NCBI RefSeq assembly: GCF_016907255.1
Contig: NZ_JAFBBQ010000001.1
Location: 682,001-746,000, forward strand
Direction of reading: 5' to 3'
DNA from: Microbacterium keratanolyticum
Lineage (GTDB): Bacteria; Actinomycetota; Actinomycetes; Actinomycetales; Microbacteriaceae
DNA: 64,000 bases
Shown here: one piece after another, positions 19,008 to 27,801 of the stretch
Layout: every line of letters starts with the position of its first letter
Position numbering within the stretch: the stretch's first letter is position 1
The notes under the pieces: model-generated
Database searches by the model: none
What the model was told of the DNA's origin: nothing
What the model saw: the letters and a program-made list of their open reading frames with translations, nothing else
Translations under genes and position numbers: made by a program

Positions 19008-19379
19008 ATGTCCTCGTCTTCGCCGTCCCAGGAAACTCCGGGCGTCAACCCGCCCGCCGTTCTCGACATCGTGCGCGTGATCGTTCTGATCGGCGCTCTC
19101 GCCTCGCTGGCGCTCTGGGGCGCTTTCTCCTGGCCTTTCCCGTGGAACATCGCGGTCGCCATCGGCGCCCCGCTGCTCGTGCTGCTGGCGTGGGCGCTGT
19201 TCCTGTCGCCCCGGCCGGTGCTGCGCGTGCACCCCTTCGTGCGCGCACTCGTCGAGCTTGTGATCTACGCGAGCGTCACGGTGGCCTGGTGGTCGATGGG
19301 TCAGGTGTGGGTCGGCATCGGCTTCGCCATCGTCGCGATCGCGACCGGACTCGTCGCAGGCCGCCGCGCGCTGGCATGA
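19008..19379 (+). CDS. YrdB-like DUF2568 membrane protein
   Basis: A 123-residue protein with four hydrophobic helices (about residues 20-43, 47-66, 76-97 and 100-118), a short Ser/Pro-rich N-terminus, and the motif VLRVHPFVRALVELVIY between helices 2 and 3. Pattern and size match YrdB/DUF2568, a small membrane family of unknown function common in Gram-positive bacteria. It starts leaderless behind TAGACT. Its stop overlaps the ATG of the FAD oxidase (ATGA), so the three genes 19008-21149 are one operon. Confidence 0.7.
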   Translation: MSSSSPSQETPGVNPPAVLDIVRVIVLIGALASLALWGAFSWPFPWNIAVAIGAPLLVLLAWALFLSPRPVLRVHPFVRALVELVIYASVTVAWWSMGQVWVGIGFAIVAIATGLVAGRRALA

Positions 19380-20761
19380 CAGCACACGACACCCCCGTCG
19401 TTGCGCAGCTGCGCGCTGCACTCGGTGAGCGTGTCGACACCTCCTCCACCGCACTCGAAGGCGCTCGCGCCGACAAGTCCGGCCAGATCTCTCCCGGCGC
19501 ACCCCTCGCAGTCGTGCACGCCGAGAGCGTCGCCGACGTCCAGACGACCCTGCGCATCGCGACAACCACCTCGACGCCCGTCGTCACCCGCGGAGCCGGA
19601 ACGGGACTCGCGGGCGGCGCGAACGCGGGCCCCGGAGAGATCGTCCTCTCCACCCTGCGGATGAACCGCATCCTCGAGATCCGCGCTGACGATCTGCTCG
19701 CGGTCGTCGAGCCCGGCATCATCAACGACGACCTCGCGACGGCCCTCGCCGCACAAGGGCTCTGGTGGGCCCCTGATCCCGCGAGTCGCCAGATTTCGAC
19801 CGTCGGTGGCAACATCGCCACGGGCGCGGGCGGACTGCTCTGCGCGAAGTACGGCGTCGTCCGTGATGCCGTGCTGGGCGTCGATCTCGTCCTCGCTGAC
19901 GGGCGCCTGGTCCATCTCGGTCACCGCAGCGTGAAAGGCGTCACCGGGCTCGACCTGACGTCGCTGGTGATCGGGTCCGAGGGCACCCTGGGCGTCATCG
20001 TCGGCGCGACGCTGAAACTGCGCCGTGCGATCCCCGGCACCGTCTGCACCCTCACAGCGACCTTCCCGACAGTGCGCGCCGCTGCCGTGGCATCCGCGGC
20101 CGTCACCTCCGCCGGCATCCAGCCGGCGATCATGGAGCTCATGGATGCGACGAGCCTCGCAGCCGTCCATCGCCTCCTTCGCCTCCCCGAGGCCACGCCC
20201 GGTGCGGCGCAGCTCACGATCCAGACCGACGACCCCGCAGCGTCAGGCGAGGCCGACCAGATCGCCGCGGTTCTGCGTGCGTCTGGCGGAAGCGTCACCC
20301 TCACTCACGACCGTGAAGAGGGCGAACGGCTGCTCGCCGTGCGTCGCTCCATGCACGCCGCGATGGCCTCACTCGGCAACACGCTCATCGAAGACGTCTC
20401 CGTTCCCCGCAGCGCTCTCCCCGCGATGTTCGACGAGATCGCCCGGATCGAGACACAGCACGGCCTCACGATCCCGACGATCGCGCACGCCGGAGATGGC
20501 AATCTGCACCCCAACTTCATCTTCGACGGCGACAGCGTCCCCGATGCCATCTGGCGGGCCGCAGACGACCTGTTCCGCGCCGCGATCCGCCTCGGCGGAA
20601 CGCTGACCGGGGAACATGGGATCGGGATGCTGAAGAGCCGCTGGCTGGCCGAAGAACTCGGTCAGGACCAGTGGGAGCTGCAGCGCCAGATCGTCCGCGT
20701 CTTCGACCCCGCAGGAATCCTCAACCCCGGGAAGGTTTTCGTGGGAGCATCACATGCCTGA
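19376..20761 (+). CDS. FAD-binding oxidoreductase, GlcD/D-lactate dehydrogenase family
   Basis: A 461-residue VAO-type flavoenzyme. The FAD-binding domain shows VVTRGAGTGLAGGAN, ISTVGGNIATGAGGLLCAKYG and LVIGSEGTLGVIVGATL. The C-terminal cap domain ends with the family hallmarks HAGDGNLHPNF and GEHGIGMLKSRWL. Related enzymes oxidise glycolate, D-lactate or other D-2-hydroxy acids and pass electrons to the respiratory chain. No GlcE or GlcF partner is adjacent, so a single-subunit D-lactate/2-hydroxyacid dehydrogenase is likelier than glycolate oxidase. The start overlaps the preceding stop as ATGA, and its own stop overlaps the Nudix gene by 8 bp. Confidence 0.88.
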   Translation: MTAHDTPVVAQLRAALGERVDTSSTALEGARADKSGQISPGAPLAVVHAESVADVQTTLRIATTTSTPVVTRGAGTGLAGGANAGPGEIVLSTLRMNRILEIRADDLLAVVEPGIINDDLATALAAQGLWWAPDPASRQISTVGGNIATGAGGLLCAKYGVVRDAVLGVDLVLADGRLVHLGHRSVKGVTGLDLTSLVIGSEGTLGVIVGATLKLRRAIPGTVCTLTATFPTVRAAAVASAAVTSAGIQPAIMELMDATSLAAVHRLLRLPEATPGAAQLTIQTDDPAASGEADQIAAVLRASGGSVTLTHDREEGERLLAVRRSMHAAMASLGNTLIEDVSVPRSALPAMFDEIARIETQHGLTIPTIAHAGDGNLHPNFIFDGDSVPDAIWRAADDLFRAAIRLGGTLTGEHGIGMLKSRWLAEELGQDQWELQRQIVRVFDPAGILNPGKVFVGASHA

Positions 20762-21149
20762 CATCCACGTCTCCGCAGCCATCATCCGTGATGCGACGGG
20801 CCGTGTGCTCGTGGTGCGCAAGAACGGGACGACGCGCTTCATGCAGCCGGGCGGCAAGCCCGAGGCCGGCGAGACCGCCGCTGAGACCCTGGTGCGTGAA
20901 CTCCACGAGGAGCTCGGCCTCGTCTGTGCCGTCGAAGACCTCACCCCGCTGGGCGTCTTCATCTCCGCCGCCGCCAACGAGCCCGGGCACCGGGTGGTCG
21001 CGACGGCCTTCTCGATGACCGCCGAGGAGGACGACGTCCAGGTCCAGGCTGAGATCGCGGAGTTGCGATGGATCACGCCGACCGACGCGCGCACGCTGCC
21101 GCTGGCCCCGCTCAGCGAAGAGCACCTGCTGCCGATCGCCTGGGGCTGA
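20754..21149 (+). CDS. Nudix hydrolase
   Basis: A 131-residue Nudix protein hydrolysing a nucleoside diphosphate linked to another group. The full Nudix box is present: GKPEAGETAAETLVRELHEE followed by LGL (residues ~34-56), with the RELxEE metal ligands. The N-terminus (IHVSAAIIRDATGRVLVVRK) and the C-terminal ELRWITPTDA are typical of MutT-like enzymes. Its stop-start overlap with the flavoenzyme gene suggests coupling, possibly only for convenience. The substrate cannot be predicted from the box alone. Confidence 0.9.
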   Translation: MPDIHVSAAIIRDATGRVLVVRKNGTTRFMQPGGKPEAGETAAETLVRELHEELGLVCAVEDLTPLGVFISAAANEPGHRVVATAFSMTAEEDDVQVQAEIAELRWITPTDARTLPLAPLSEEHLLPIAWG

Positions 21150-21171
21150 CCCGATACCGGTGTCGAAACGA

Positions 21172-21202
21172 CGCTGGCCCCTCCGTGAAGGAGAGGCCAG
21201 CG
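21172..21202. terminator. Terminator between the Nudix gene and nagB
   Basis: CGCTGGCC (21172-21179) pairs with GGCCAGCG (21195-21202), and the inner CTCC/GGAG extends the stem. It separates convergent genes and can serve both; neither side has a long T-run. Confidence 0.65.
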
Positions 21203-21221
21203 GAAAGTCAGTAGTGGCGGA

Positions 21222-22001
21222 TCAGATGCCCTGCCACGCAGGCTTGTTGTCGTAGGAGTAGCGGTAGTAGTCGGCCAGCTTGAGCTGCGATGCCGCCGCC
21301 TCGTCGACGACGACCGTCACGTGTGGGTGCAGCTGCACGGCGGAAGCCGGCATGAAGGCAGACATCGGGCCTTCGACGGCCTCGGCGACCGCACGGGCCT
21401 TCCCCTCACCGAAGGCGAGCAGCACCAGGTGGCGCGCCTCGAGAATCGTGCCGAGACCCTGCGTGATGCAGTGACGGGGCACGTCGTCGATCGAGTCGAA
21501 GAAGCGGGCGTTGTCTTCGCGGGTGCGCTCGGTGAGCGTCTTGACGCGGGTCTGCGACGCGAACGACGAGCCAGGCTCGTTGAAGCCGATGTGACCGTCG
21601 GTGCCGATGCCGAGAATCTGCAGGTCGATGCCGCCGGCGGCCTTGATCTTGGCCTCGTAGTCATCGCCCGCGTGCTCGATGCCGTCGACGGCTCCGTTGG
21701 GCACGTGAACCAGCTCGGGGGTCAGGCCGAGAGGCTCGACGACCTCGCGGCTGATGACAGAGCGGTAGCTCTCGGGGTGCGCCGGGTCGATGCCGACGTA
21801 CTCGTCCAGCGCGAATGCGCGCACCTTCGAGACGTCCTGATCCGCGAGACGCGTGCGCAGTGCCGCATAGACCGGGAGCGGCGTCGAGCCCGTGGCGAGA
21901 CCGAGCACCGTGTCCGGACGTGAGGCGATCAATCGTGCGATCTCATCCGCGACCAGCGCGCCAGCCTTCTCCGCGTTCTCGACGATGACGATCTCAGCCA
22001 T
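21222..22001 (-). CDS. nagB: Glucosamine-6-phosphate deaminase NagB
   Basis: A 259-residue isomerase/deaminase converting glucosamine-6-P to fructose-6-P and ammonia. Seen: LGLATGSTPLPVYAAL (phosphate loop), catalytic Asp66 in ALDEYVG, QILGIGTDGHIGFNEPGSSF with the catalytic His, and SAVQLHPHVTVVVDE near the end. The length is normal. The start overlaps the ROK kinase stop by 8 bp, so kinase and deaminase are translated together. With NagA, encoded 5 kb away, it completes GlcNAc-6-P breakdown. No allosteric-domain oddity is seen. Confidence 0.97.
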   Translation of the reverse strand: MAEIVIVENAEKAGALVADEIARLIASRPDTVLGLATGSTPLPVYAALRTRLADQDVSKVRAFALDEYVGIDPAHPESYRSVISREVVEPLGLTPELVHVPNGAVDGIEHAGDDYEAKIKAAGGIDLQILGIGTDGHIGFNEPGSSFASQTRVKTLTERTREDNARFFDSIDDVPRHCITQGLGTILEARHLVLLAFGEGKARAVAEAVEGPMSAFMPASAVQLHPHVTVVVDEAAASQLKLADYYRYSYDNKPAWQGI

Positions 22002-22920
22002 TGATCATTGCTCCCTGTTCTCGATGTGCTGCGCCCACAAGAGCCGCACCCAGCGCTGCCGCCGGTGATCCGGCCGGCAGAAGTTCAATCCTCTCATCAA
22101 GACGCAGCGACCGCATGAACGCGGAGGTCTCGGCTTCCTGACGCAGCTCGGCGACGATGTCGTCACGCAGTCGGTCTCCCAGTGAGGTGAGACCACCGCC
22201 GAAGACGACCGTCTCGACGTCCGCGCTGAGGACGAGGATGCGCACCGCTGCTGCCGCACCACGGGCGATCCCCTGACGCAGAGCGACGGCCTCCACATCG
22301 CCCTGCTCTGCCGCATCGAAGATGTCGAGGATCGGAAGAGCGCCGGGGCGACCCCACGCACGGGCGACAGCGCCGCCGCCGCAGAACGTCTCCACACAGC
22401 CGCGCTGGCCGCATCCGCAGACACGCCCGTTCGGGTCGACCGAGATGTGTCCGACCTCGCCGGCGATGCCGCGCGAACCGCGCCACAGCTTGCCGTCGAC
22501 GACGATGCCTGCCGCCACTCCGGTGCCGAGGTTCAGATATGCCATCGAGCGTGCGTCACCACGCAGCGCTCCCGCGCCCAGGGCCGCGGCCTTCACATCG
22601 TTCTCGACCGCGAAGGGCACGTCGATGACACGGCGTGCGGCGTCGACGAGGTCCAGAGATTCCACCCCGAGGTTGACCGCGTGGAGCACGCGCCCGGCGT
22701 GGGCGTCGACCAGGCCGGGGATGCCCACACCAACAGATTCGATCGCGCTCTCTTCGAACGACGCCTCCTGGCGCAGCGCGGTGATCGCGTCCAGAATCGT
22801 CGTGATGACAGCATCCGCGCCCCACCCCGTGGGAATGCGGATACGACCGGCAATCGTGCCGTCAGCGTCTACAGCAACGGCATCAGTCTTCGTGCCGCCG
22901 ACATCCAGTCCAAGCTTCAT
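21994..22920 (-). CDS. ROK family sugar kinase, probable N-acetylglucosamine kinase
   Basis: A 308-residue ROK kinase: ATP-binding LGLDVGGTKTDAVAVD at residues 3-18, GIPGLVDAHAGRV, VENDVKAAALG, the glycine-rich LNLGTGVAAGIVVDG, and the zinc motif GHISVDPNGRVCGCGQRGC with catalytic-site His. No DNA-binding domain is present. Coupled to nagB, it most likely makes GlcNAc-6-P from GlcNAc released by the GH20 enzymes. Glucosamine or another amino sugar is possible. Start ATG 22920 is preceded by GAGGAGGA; the frame continues upstream through a hairpin region that is not coding. Confidence 0.85.
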   Translation of the reverse strand: MKLGLDVGGTKTDAVAVDADGTIAGRIRIPTGWGADAVITTILDAITALRQEASFEESAIESVGVGIPGLVDAHAGRVLHAVNLGVESLDLVDAARRVIDVPFAVENDVKAAALGAGALRGDARSMAYLNLGTGVAAGIVVDGKLWRGSRGIAGEVGHISVDPNGRVCGCGQRGCVETFCGGGAVARAWGRPGALPILDIFDAAEQGDVEAVALRQGIARGAAAAVRILVLSADVETVVFGGGLTSLGDRLRDDIVAELRQEAETSAFMRSLRLDERIELLPAGSPAAALGAALVGAAHREQGAMING

Positions 22921-23079
22921 TGACCGGGTGTCCTCCTCGTCGCCGGCCCCGGAGGGACGGCCATCAGTTCGTGCCCACGCAGAAAGAGCGGGCAATGTCA
23001 GATCGCACCCGTGCGGGTGCGATCCAGAAAAATCATGTGGCGTCACGCGGACGCAGAGATGTGTCACGCCCCCGGGGCG
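22921..23079. other. Intergenic region with hairpin between the ROK regulator and ROK kinase
   Basis: It contains a perfect 10-bp hairpin GATCGCACCC-gtgc-GGGTGCGATC (23001-23024) and the palindrome ACGCCCC-c-GGGGCGT near 23060-23075. Both lie after the regulator stop and before the kinase ribosome-binding site. They may act as terminator and operator for the nagK-nagB unit; no clear -10 was identified. Confidence 0.5.
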
Positions 23080-24273
23080 TCACGAAACCCCCAGTTCACC
23101 TGAGAGCACCATCACGGCGGCACCACGCAGCACGATGTCGTCTTGCGTGGTCATGCGAACGATCAGGTCATCGAAGACGCGTTCCAGCGTGCGCGCGAGC
23201 ACCGTGGTTCCCGCGGCATCCAGCAGAACACCGTCGTAGAGATCGGGGGCTCCGGAAAGCACGATCTCGGAAAGATCGAGTGCGGCGACGATCGGCGCGA
23301 CGGCGATCGCCAGACGCGTTCCCGCGTCGCGCAGGACATTCTCGCGGCTCTCGTCGTCTTCGCAGGCAGCGAGGCGCTCGCGCAACCGGGTCTCCCCCAG
23401 CCACGCCTCCAAGCAGCCTTCCTTTCCGCAGACGCAGAGCGGGCCGCCGTCGGTGCCGACCACGACGTGTCCGATCTCACCCGCGGCAAAACGGCTGCCG
23501 ACCATCGGCTGGCTGCCGGAGATGAGTCCGGCACCGACACCGCGTGCGATCTTGATGAGCAGAAGATCAGACTTCGCCGCGCCGAACGTGTACTCCGCCA
23601 GCACCGCCGCATTGGCGTCGTTGCGCACGAGCACAGGAAGGTCGAGCTCAGCGCCGAGCAGTCTCTGGAGCGGGAAGTCGCTCCACCCGAGGTTCGGGGA
23701 GCTGACGACCATGCCGTCAGGGCGCACGATACCCGGAGCGCCGACGCCGACGCCGAGGATCGGGCGCTCAGCGGCCGCGACGAGCTGTGCGGCCAGCTCC
23801 CGGATCGCGTTGTAGACGGCCGTGCCGTCGACCGCGGCGGGGCGCGGAACGGTTCGTCGCTCCAGTACCTCGCCATCGAGGCTCAACACGGCGCCCTCGA
23901 ACGTCTGATGCCCAGACAGGTCGATCCCGAGGATCTGGTGTCCTTGACGATCGATGTCGATGAGGATCGGCGGCTTGCCGGGACCTGTGGTCTCGCGCAC
24001 GCCCTTCTCGATGACGATGCCGTCGACGATGAACTCGGCGATCAGATCGGAGATCGTCACGCGAGTGAGACTGGTCTCACGAGACAGGTCAGCGCGGCTC
24101 ATCGCACCGGAGTGGTAGAGCGTCTGCAGGACGAGCGCACGGTTGTGTCCGCGTGCGTGTTCGGGAAGAACCTTGCCTCGCGTGCGCAGGTGTCGCGCTG
24201 GTCCGAAGGCATGCCGATCACCGCCGGCATACTCGGCCGGCGCGGTGCGACGGTGCTCATCCGATACGGACAT
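23080..24273 (-). CDS. ROK family transcriptional regulator (NagC/XylR type)
   Basis: A 397-residue repressor. Residues ~40-95 form a winged helix-turn-helix (ALVLQTLYHSGAMSRADLSR, then LTRVTISDLIAEF), followed by a ROK sugar-binding domain: ILGIDLSGHQTFEGAVLSLDG, GVGVGAPGIVRPDG, VRNDANAAVLAEY and the zinc motif CVCGKEGCLEAW. Together with the neighbouring nag genes it is the prime candidate for GlcNAc or GlcNAc-6-P sensing. A palindrome (24275-24299) starts 2 bp before its ATG, pointing to autorepression. The start at 24273 has no ribosome-binding site and a -10 TAAGGT about 12 nt upstream. Confidence 0.88.
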   Translation of the reverse strand: MSVSDEHRRTAPAEYAGGDRHAFGPARHLRTRGKVLPEHARGHNRALVLQTLYHSGAMSRADLSRETSLTRVTISDLIAEFIVDGIVIEKGVRETTGPGKPPILIDIDRQGHQILGIDLSGHQTFEGAVLSLDGEVLERRTVPRPAAVDGTAVYNAIRELAAQLVAAAERPILGVGVGAPGIVRPDGMVVSSPNLGWSDFPLQRLLGAELDLPVLVRNDANAAVLAEYTFGAAKSDLLLIKIARGVGAGLISGSQPMVGSRFAAGEIGHVVVGTDGGPLCVCGKEGCLEAWLGETRLRERLAACEDDESRENVLRDAGTRLAIAVAPIVAALDLSEIVLSGAPDLYDGVLLDAAGTTVLARTLERVFDDLIVRMTTQDDIVLRGAAVMVLSGELGVS

Positions 24274-24274
24274 G

Positions 24275-24299
24275 TTTGTTAGTAGACCTTACGAACAAA
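24275..24299. promoter_or_regulatory. Operator palindrome and -10 of the ROK regulator
   Basis: TTTGTTAGTA (24275-24284) and TACGAACAAA (24290-24299) match at 9 of 10 positions when paired. The minus-strand -10 TAAGGT (24291-24286) lies inside it. It fits an autoregulatory ROK site. Confidence 0.65.
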
Positions 24300-24373
24300 A
24301 TTTGCGCAAGCCTGAACGGCCCGTTGCCGACCAGGTTTATCAAAACGTTACTTGATTGCAACGCTCCTGGCGA

Positions 24374-27300
24374 CTACCGCCGAATATTGGCGACCAGGCC
24401 TTCCACGATCGCTTCACGCTGCGCGACGGTCATGGGCTTTCCGGGTACCCCCGGACGACGCTGTTCGGGCAGCGGACCGTCCATACGACGATACGCCACC
24501 CCCGCCGCCGCAAGGCGACGCAGGTACACCGGAAGACGGCGCTCGAAGTCGTCGATCGCACCCGGCACACCACCGGCCCAGAGGCGTTCCGCCGTCGCCG
24601 CGAGGCGCGGGAAGATCGCATAGTCGACACGGTCGCGCGTGGGCAGATGCTCGGTCCAGACATTCGCCTGGCCACCGTCGACCTCCGCCGGAAGCGTCAG
24701 CGTGTAGGCGTGCGCGATCGTGAGCGGCGGGCCCACCTGAGACGGCTCGTCCTCGATGTCCTCCTGGCGATAGTCGAAGTAGACCTCCAGATCGGGGCAG
24801 GCGATCACGGGGATGCCTCGGGCAATGGCCTCGGCGAGCGCGACAGGTCCGCGCCATGCCATGATCCGGGTTCCCTCGGGCACCTCCCCCTCCAGGACCT
24901 CGTCCCAGGCCAGCGGGATGCGTCCGCGGGAGCGCACGTGGGCGACGAAATGCCGCGTGAACCACGGTTGGATCTCGTGCACGTCCTGCATGCCGAGCTC
25001 ATCCATGCGCATGGCAGCCTGCGCGCTCTGCGCCCAGTCGTCTGTCGGCACCTCGTCGCCGCCGATCCCGATCCACGGCGAGTCGAAGGCCTCGCAGAGC
25101 GCATCGATCGCCGCATATCCGAAAGCGAGGGACTGCTCTGTGGGGGCGAGCGTGCGGATGTTGACGCCGAAGCGCTCCCAGGCCCCCGTCGGCGGCTCCT
25201 GCGCGTCCAGATTGCCGAGCTCCGGGTAGGCCGCGAGCGCGGCCTGCACGTGACCGGGAAGCTCGACCTCGGGGACGAGAGTGATGTAGCGGGCGGAAGC
25301 GTATGCGACGAGTTCGCGCAGCTCGTCCTTCGTGTAGTACCCCTCGTGAAGGCCGGGCTCGACCGTCGAATGCACCCCGTGGCCGCGCTGGGTCGCCTCC
25401 CGTCGCGCGCCGATCTCGGTCAGGCGCGGGAAGCCGGGCACCTCGAAACGCCACCCCTGGTCATCGCTCAGGTGCAGGTGCAGCACGGTGAGGTGATGAT
25501 CAGCCAACAGGTCGATGAGCCGGCGCACGTCGGCTGCCGGACGGAAGTGTCGCGCCACGTCGAGCATCAGCCCGCGCCAGGCGTACGCGGGCGCCCCGCT
25601 CCATTCGCCCACCGGCAGCACGCCGCGCAGGCCCGTCTCGGGGGCGGCGAGCTGGCGCAGCACCGTGAACGCCCGGAACACGCCGATCGGGGCTGCGCCC
25701 TCGAGCACGATGCCGTCCGGTGCGATCCGCACACGGAACGCTTCCTCCGCCACACGCCCGCCGTCAGCCGCATCGACTCCCAGCGCGGGATCGATCCTCA
25801 GGGTGATCGAGACGCCCTCTTCTTCGTCACCGTCGACGGCGGCAACCTCGAGCGCCTCCGTGAGGAGTTCGCGGATGCCGCCGAGTTCGTCGGGTGCGTG
25901 GACGGTCGTGCCGATTCGGAGGACGGCACCATCGGGGTCCACGGACGCCTGCATGAGCGGCAGTGTCGCGCGGTGCGCCGGCGGAGGCATCCGCAATGCA
26001 CGTCCCGGCAATGCACGTCCCGGCGTTGCGCCCGTCGCCGCCCCGTCCCGAACGACGACCTCGCCCGAGACGAGAACCTCGACGACGCCCTCGGGCGCGC
26101 TGCGAGGCGCATCGAATGTGGCTCCCGCAGCGATCGTCTCAGGATCGAACAGGACGAGATCCGCCGTGGCTCCCACCCGGATCACACCGCGCGGAGCGTC
26201 TCCCCTGTGCAACCCGAGCCGCTCGGCGGGCGTGCCGGAGAGGTGCCGGATCGCCTCCTCCAGGCTCAGCACGCCGAGGTCGCGCACATAGTGACCGAGG
26301 TAGCGCGGAAAGGTGCCGAAACCGCGCGGGTGCGGCTTGGATCCGATCAGGATGCCGTCGCTGCCGCCGCAGTGGCGCGGATGCCGCATGATGGCGCGCA
26401 CGTTGTTCTCATCTCCGATGTGCATGAGGATCCCGGTCGCCCCGCCATCCGCGAGGATCGTGTCGAGGACGACATCGATCGGCCGCGCGCCCCGCCCCTC
26501 AGCGATCTCGGAGATCCGTCGCCCGACCAGCGGCTCCAGCTCTGGCACCGAGACGCCCGAGATCTCGATCGTCGACCAGTCCGCGGGCTCGCCGTGGAAG
26601 CCATCGCAGCCGAGCTCGTCCACCTCGACGCGCACGCGCTCGCGCCCGTCCGCATCGAGCGCGGCGATCGCCTGCAGCAGGTCTCCGCCCTCCGCAAGAT
26701 GGCTCGGCAGCAGAGCGGTCAGTGTCGTCGCGCCGGGTAGGTAGGGGTAGGTGTCAAGCGTCACGTCGACACCGCCCGCGATCGCCGCATCCACCAGCGC
26801 GAGCAGCTCATCCGCCCGCCCACGATTGGGCAGGAAGTTCATGGTCGCGTGTGTCAGGTGGATCGGGCAACCGGTGCGGCGGCCGATCTCGATCGCCTCC
26901 GCGTACGCATCGAGCGCCGCGCCGCCGTAGCTGCGGGTATGCGGCGCCCAGTAGCCCCCGCGCTCCGCGACGATGCGGCACAGGTACTCGAGCTCGGCCG
27001 TCTCTGCGTACATGCCTGGCGTGTAGGTGAGCCCGCTCGACATGCCGAAAGCGCCCTCGTCCAGGGCCGCACCGAGCATCTCGCCCATGCGACGCAGCTC
27101 TTCAGCGGTCGCCGGGCGGTTCTCGTGGCCGACGACGCTCATGCGCAGGTTGCCCTGCGGCACGAGGGCCGCGACGTTGCCCGCCGTGCGCTCGTCGATC
27201 GCGTCGAGGAACTCTCCCATCGTGCGCCATGCGAACGGCTCAGCGCGGCCGTTCCACCCTGCGATCTGGCCGGCGATCTGCACGGCGGTGACGTCGTCGA

Positions 27301-27748
27301 CCGGTGCGTAGCCGAGGCCGTCCTGACCGATGACCTCGGTCGTGACGCCCTGCAGCAGCTTCGCCGTGTGCGCGGCGCCATCCATCACCGCAAGGTCGCT
27401 GTGCGCGTGCATGTCGATGAAGCCTGGCGCGAGCACGAGCCCGGTCGCGTCGATCTCGACGGTGCCCTCGGGCAGACTCTCCAACAGCGGATGCGGCGAG
27501 GTGGCAGCATCCGTCTCGGATTCCTCCTCGGCGCGGGCGACGAGCGCGGGATGCACGAGCACGATGCGCGAGCCCTCCACCGCGACGTCCGCGATGATGC
27601 GCTCCGCCCCTGTGCCATCGACCACCGTCACCCCGCGGTACACGCGCACGCGCCCTGCGGCGGCGTGCATCGCACTCAGCGCCAGGGTCACCGGCGGCTC
27701 GCCGTTCGCCGCGCCGCTGTGATCAGTGATCGGGGTGGTTGCAGACAT
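24374..27748 (-). CDS. Fusion of N-acyl-D-amino-acid deacylase-type amidohydrolase and GH20 hexosaminidase
   Basis: A 1124-residue two-enzyme protein. Residues ~30-585 are a D-aminoacylase-like amidohydrolase: metal motif GFIDMHAHSDLAV (His114, His116), FGMSSGLTYTPGMYAET, APHTRSYG, IHLTHATM and GGSDGILIGSKPHPRG (Asp464). The zinc cysteine of classic D-aminoacylases (GNCG) is replaced by GQDG at 141-144. Residues ~598-1100 are GH20: AYAWRGLMLDVARHF, LHLHLSDDQGWRFEV, PEVELPGH and catalytic Asp898-Glu899 in GIGGDEV. The frame is continuous with a Pro/Arg/Ala linker near 570-595. No signal peptide is present. Start ATG 27748 has AGGAGAA upstream. It follows the PLP-enzyme gene by 53 bp and probably shares its mRNA. 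Confidence 0.9.
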   Translation of the reverse strand: MSATTPITDHSGAANGEPPVTLALSAMHAAAGRVRVYRGVTVVDGTGAERIIADVAVEGSRIVLVHPALVARAEEESETDAATSPHPLLESLPEGTVEIDATGLVLAPGFIDMHAHSDLAVMDGAAHTAKLLQGVTTEVIGQDGLGYAPVDDVTAVQIAGQIAGWNGRAEPFAWRTMGEFLDAIDERTAGNVAALVPQGNLRMSVVGHENRPATAEELRRMGEMLGAALDEGAFGMSSGLTYTPGMYAETAELEYLCRIVAERGGYWAPHTRSYGGAALDAYAEAIEIGRRTGCPIHLTHATMNFLPNRGRADELLALVDAAIAGGVDVTLDTYPYLPGATTLTALLPSHLAEGGDLLQAIAALDADGRERVRVEVDELGCDGFHGEPADWSTIEISGVSVPELEPLVGRRISEIAEGRGARPIDVVLDTILADGGATGILMHIGDENNVRAIMRHPRHCGGSDGILIGSKPHPRGFGTFPRYLGHYVRDLGVLSLEEAIRHLSGTPAERLGLHRGDAPRGVIRVGATADLVLFDPETIAAGATFDAPRSAPEGVVEVLVSGEVVVRDGAATGATPGRALPGRALRMPPPAHRATLPLMQASVDPDGAVLRIGTTVHAPDELGGIRELLTEALEVAAVDGDEEEGVSITLRIDPALGVDAADGGRVAEEAFRVRIAPDGIVLEGAAPIGVFRAFTVLRQLAAPETGLRGVLPVGEWSGAPAYAWRGLMLDVARHFRPAADVRRLIDLLADHHLTVLHLHLSDDQGWRFEVPGFPRLTEIGARREATQRGHGVHSTVEPGLHEGYYTKDELRELVAYASARYITLVPEVELPGHVQAALAAYPELGNLDAQEPPTGAWERFGVNIRTLAPTEQSLAFGYAAIDALCEAFDSPWIGIGGDEVPTDDWAQSAQAAMRMDELGMQDVHEIQPWFTRHFVAHVRSRGRIPLAWDEVLEGEVPEGTRIMAWRGPVALAEAIARGIPVIACPDLEVYFDYRQEDIEDEPSQVGPPLTIAHAYTLTLPAEVDGGQANVWTEHLPTRDRVDYAIFPRLAATAERLWAGGVPGAIDDFERRLPVYLRRLAAAGVAYRRMDGPLPEQRRPGVPGKPMTVAQREAIVEGLVANIRR

Positions 27749-27801
27749 TGTGGTTCTCCTCGAACGCGACGACGCGCGGCGCAGCAGGGATGTTTCGGTG
27801 T

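Noticed and set aside
23001..23024. Hairpin after the ROK regulator as a classical intrinsic terminator
   Set aside because: The stem is perfect, but the only T/A run is on the wrong side for the minus strand; reported only as a hairpin in the intergenic region.
22921..23067. N-terminal extension of the ROK kinase
   Set aside because: It would include a 10-bp hairpin and lacks ROK similarity; the internal ATG has a strong ribosome-binding site and normal start MKLGLDVGGT.
24356..26740. 794-codon open frame antisense to the deacylase-GH20 fusion
   Set aside because: It is rich in Arg, His and Asp with no recognisable domain, has no start signal and is the expected antisense frame of a long GC-rich gene.
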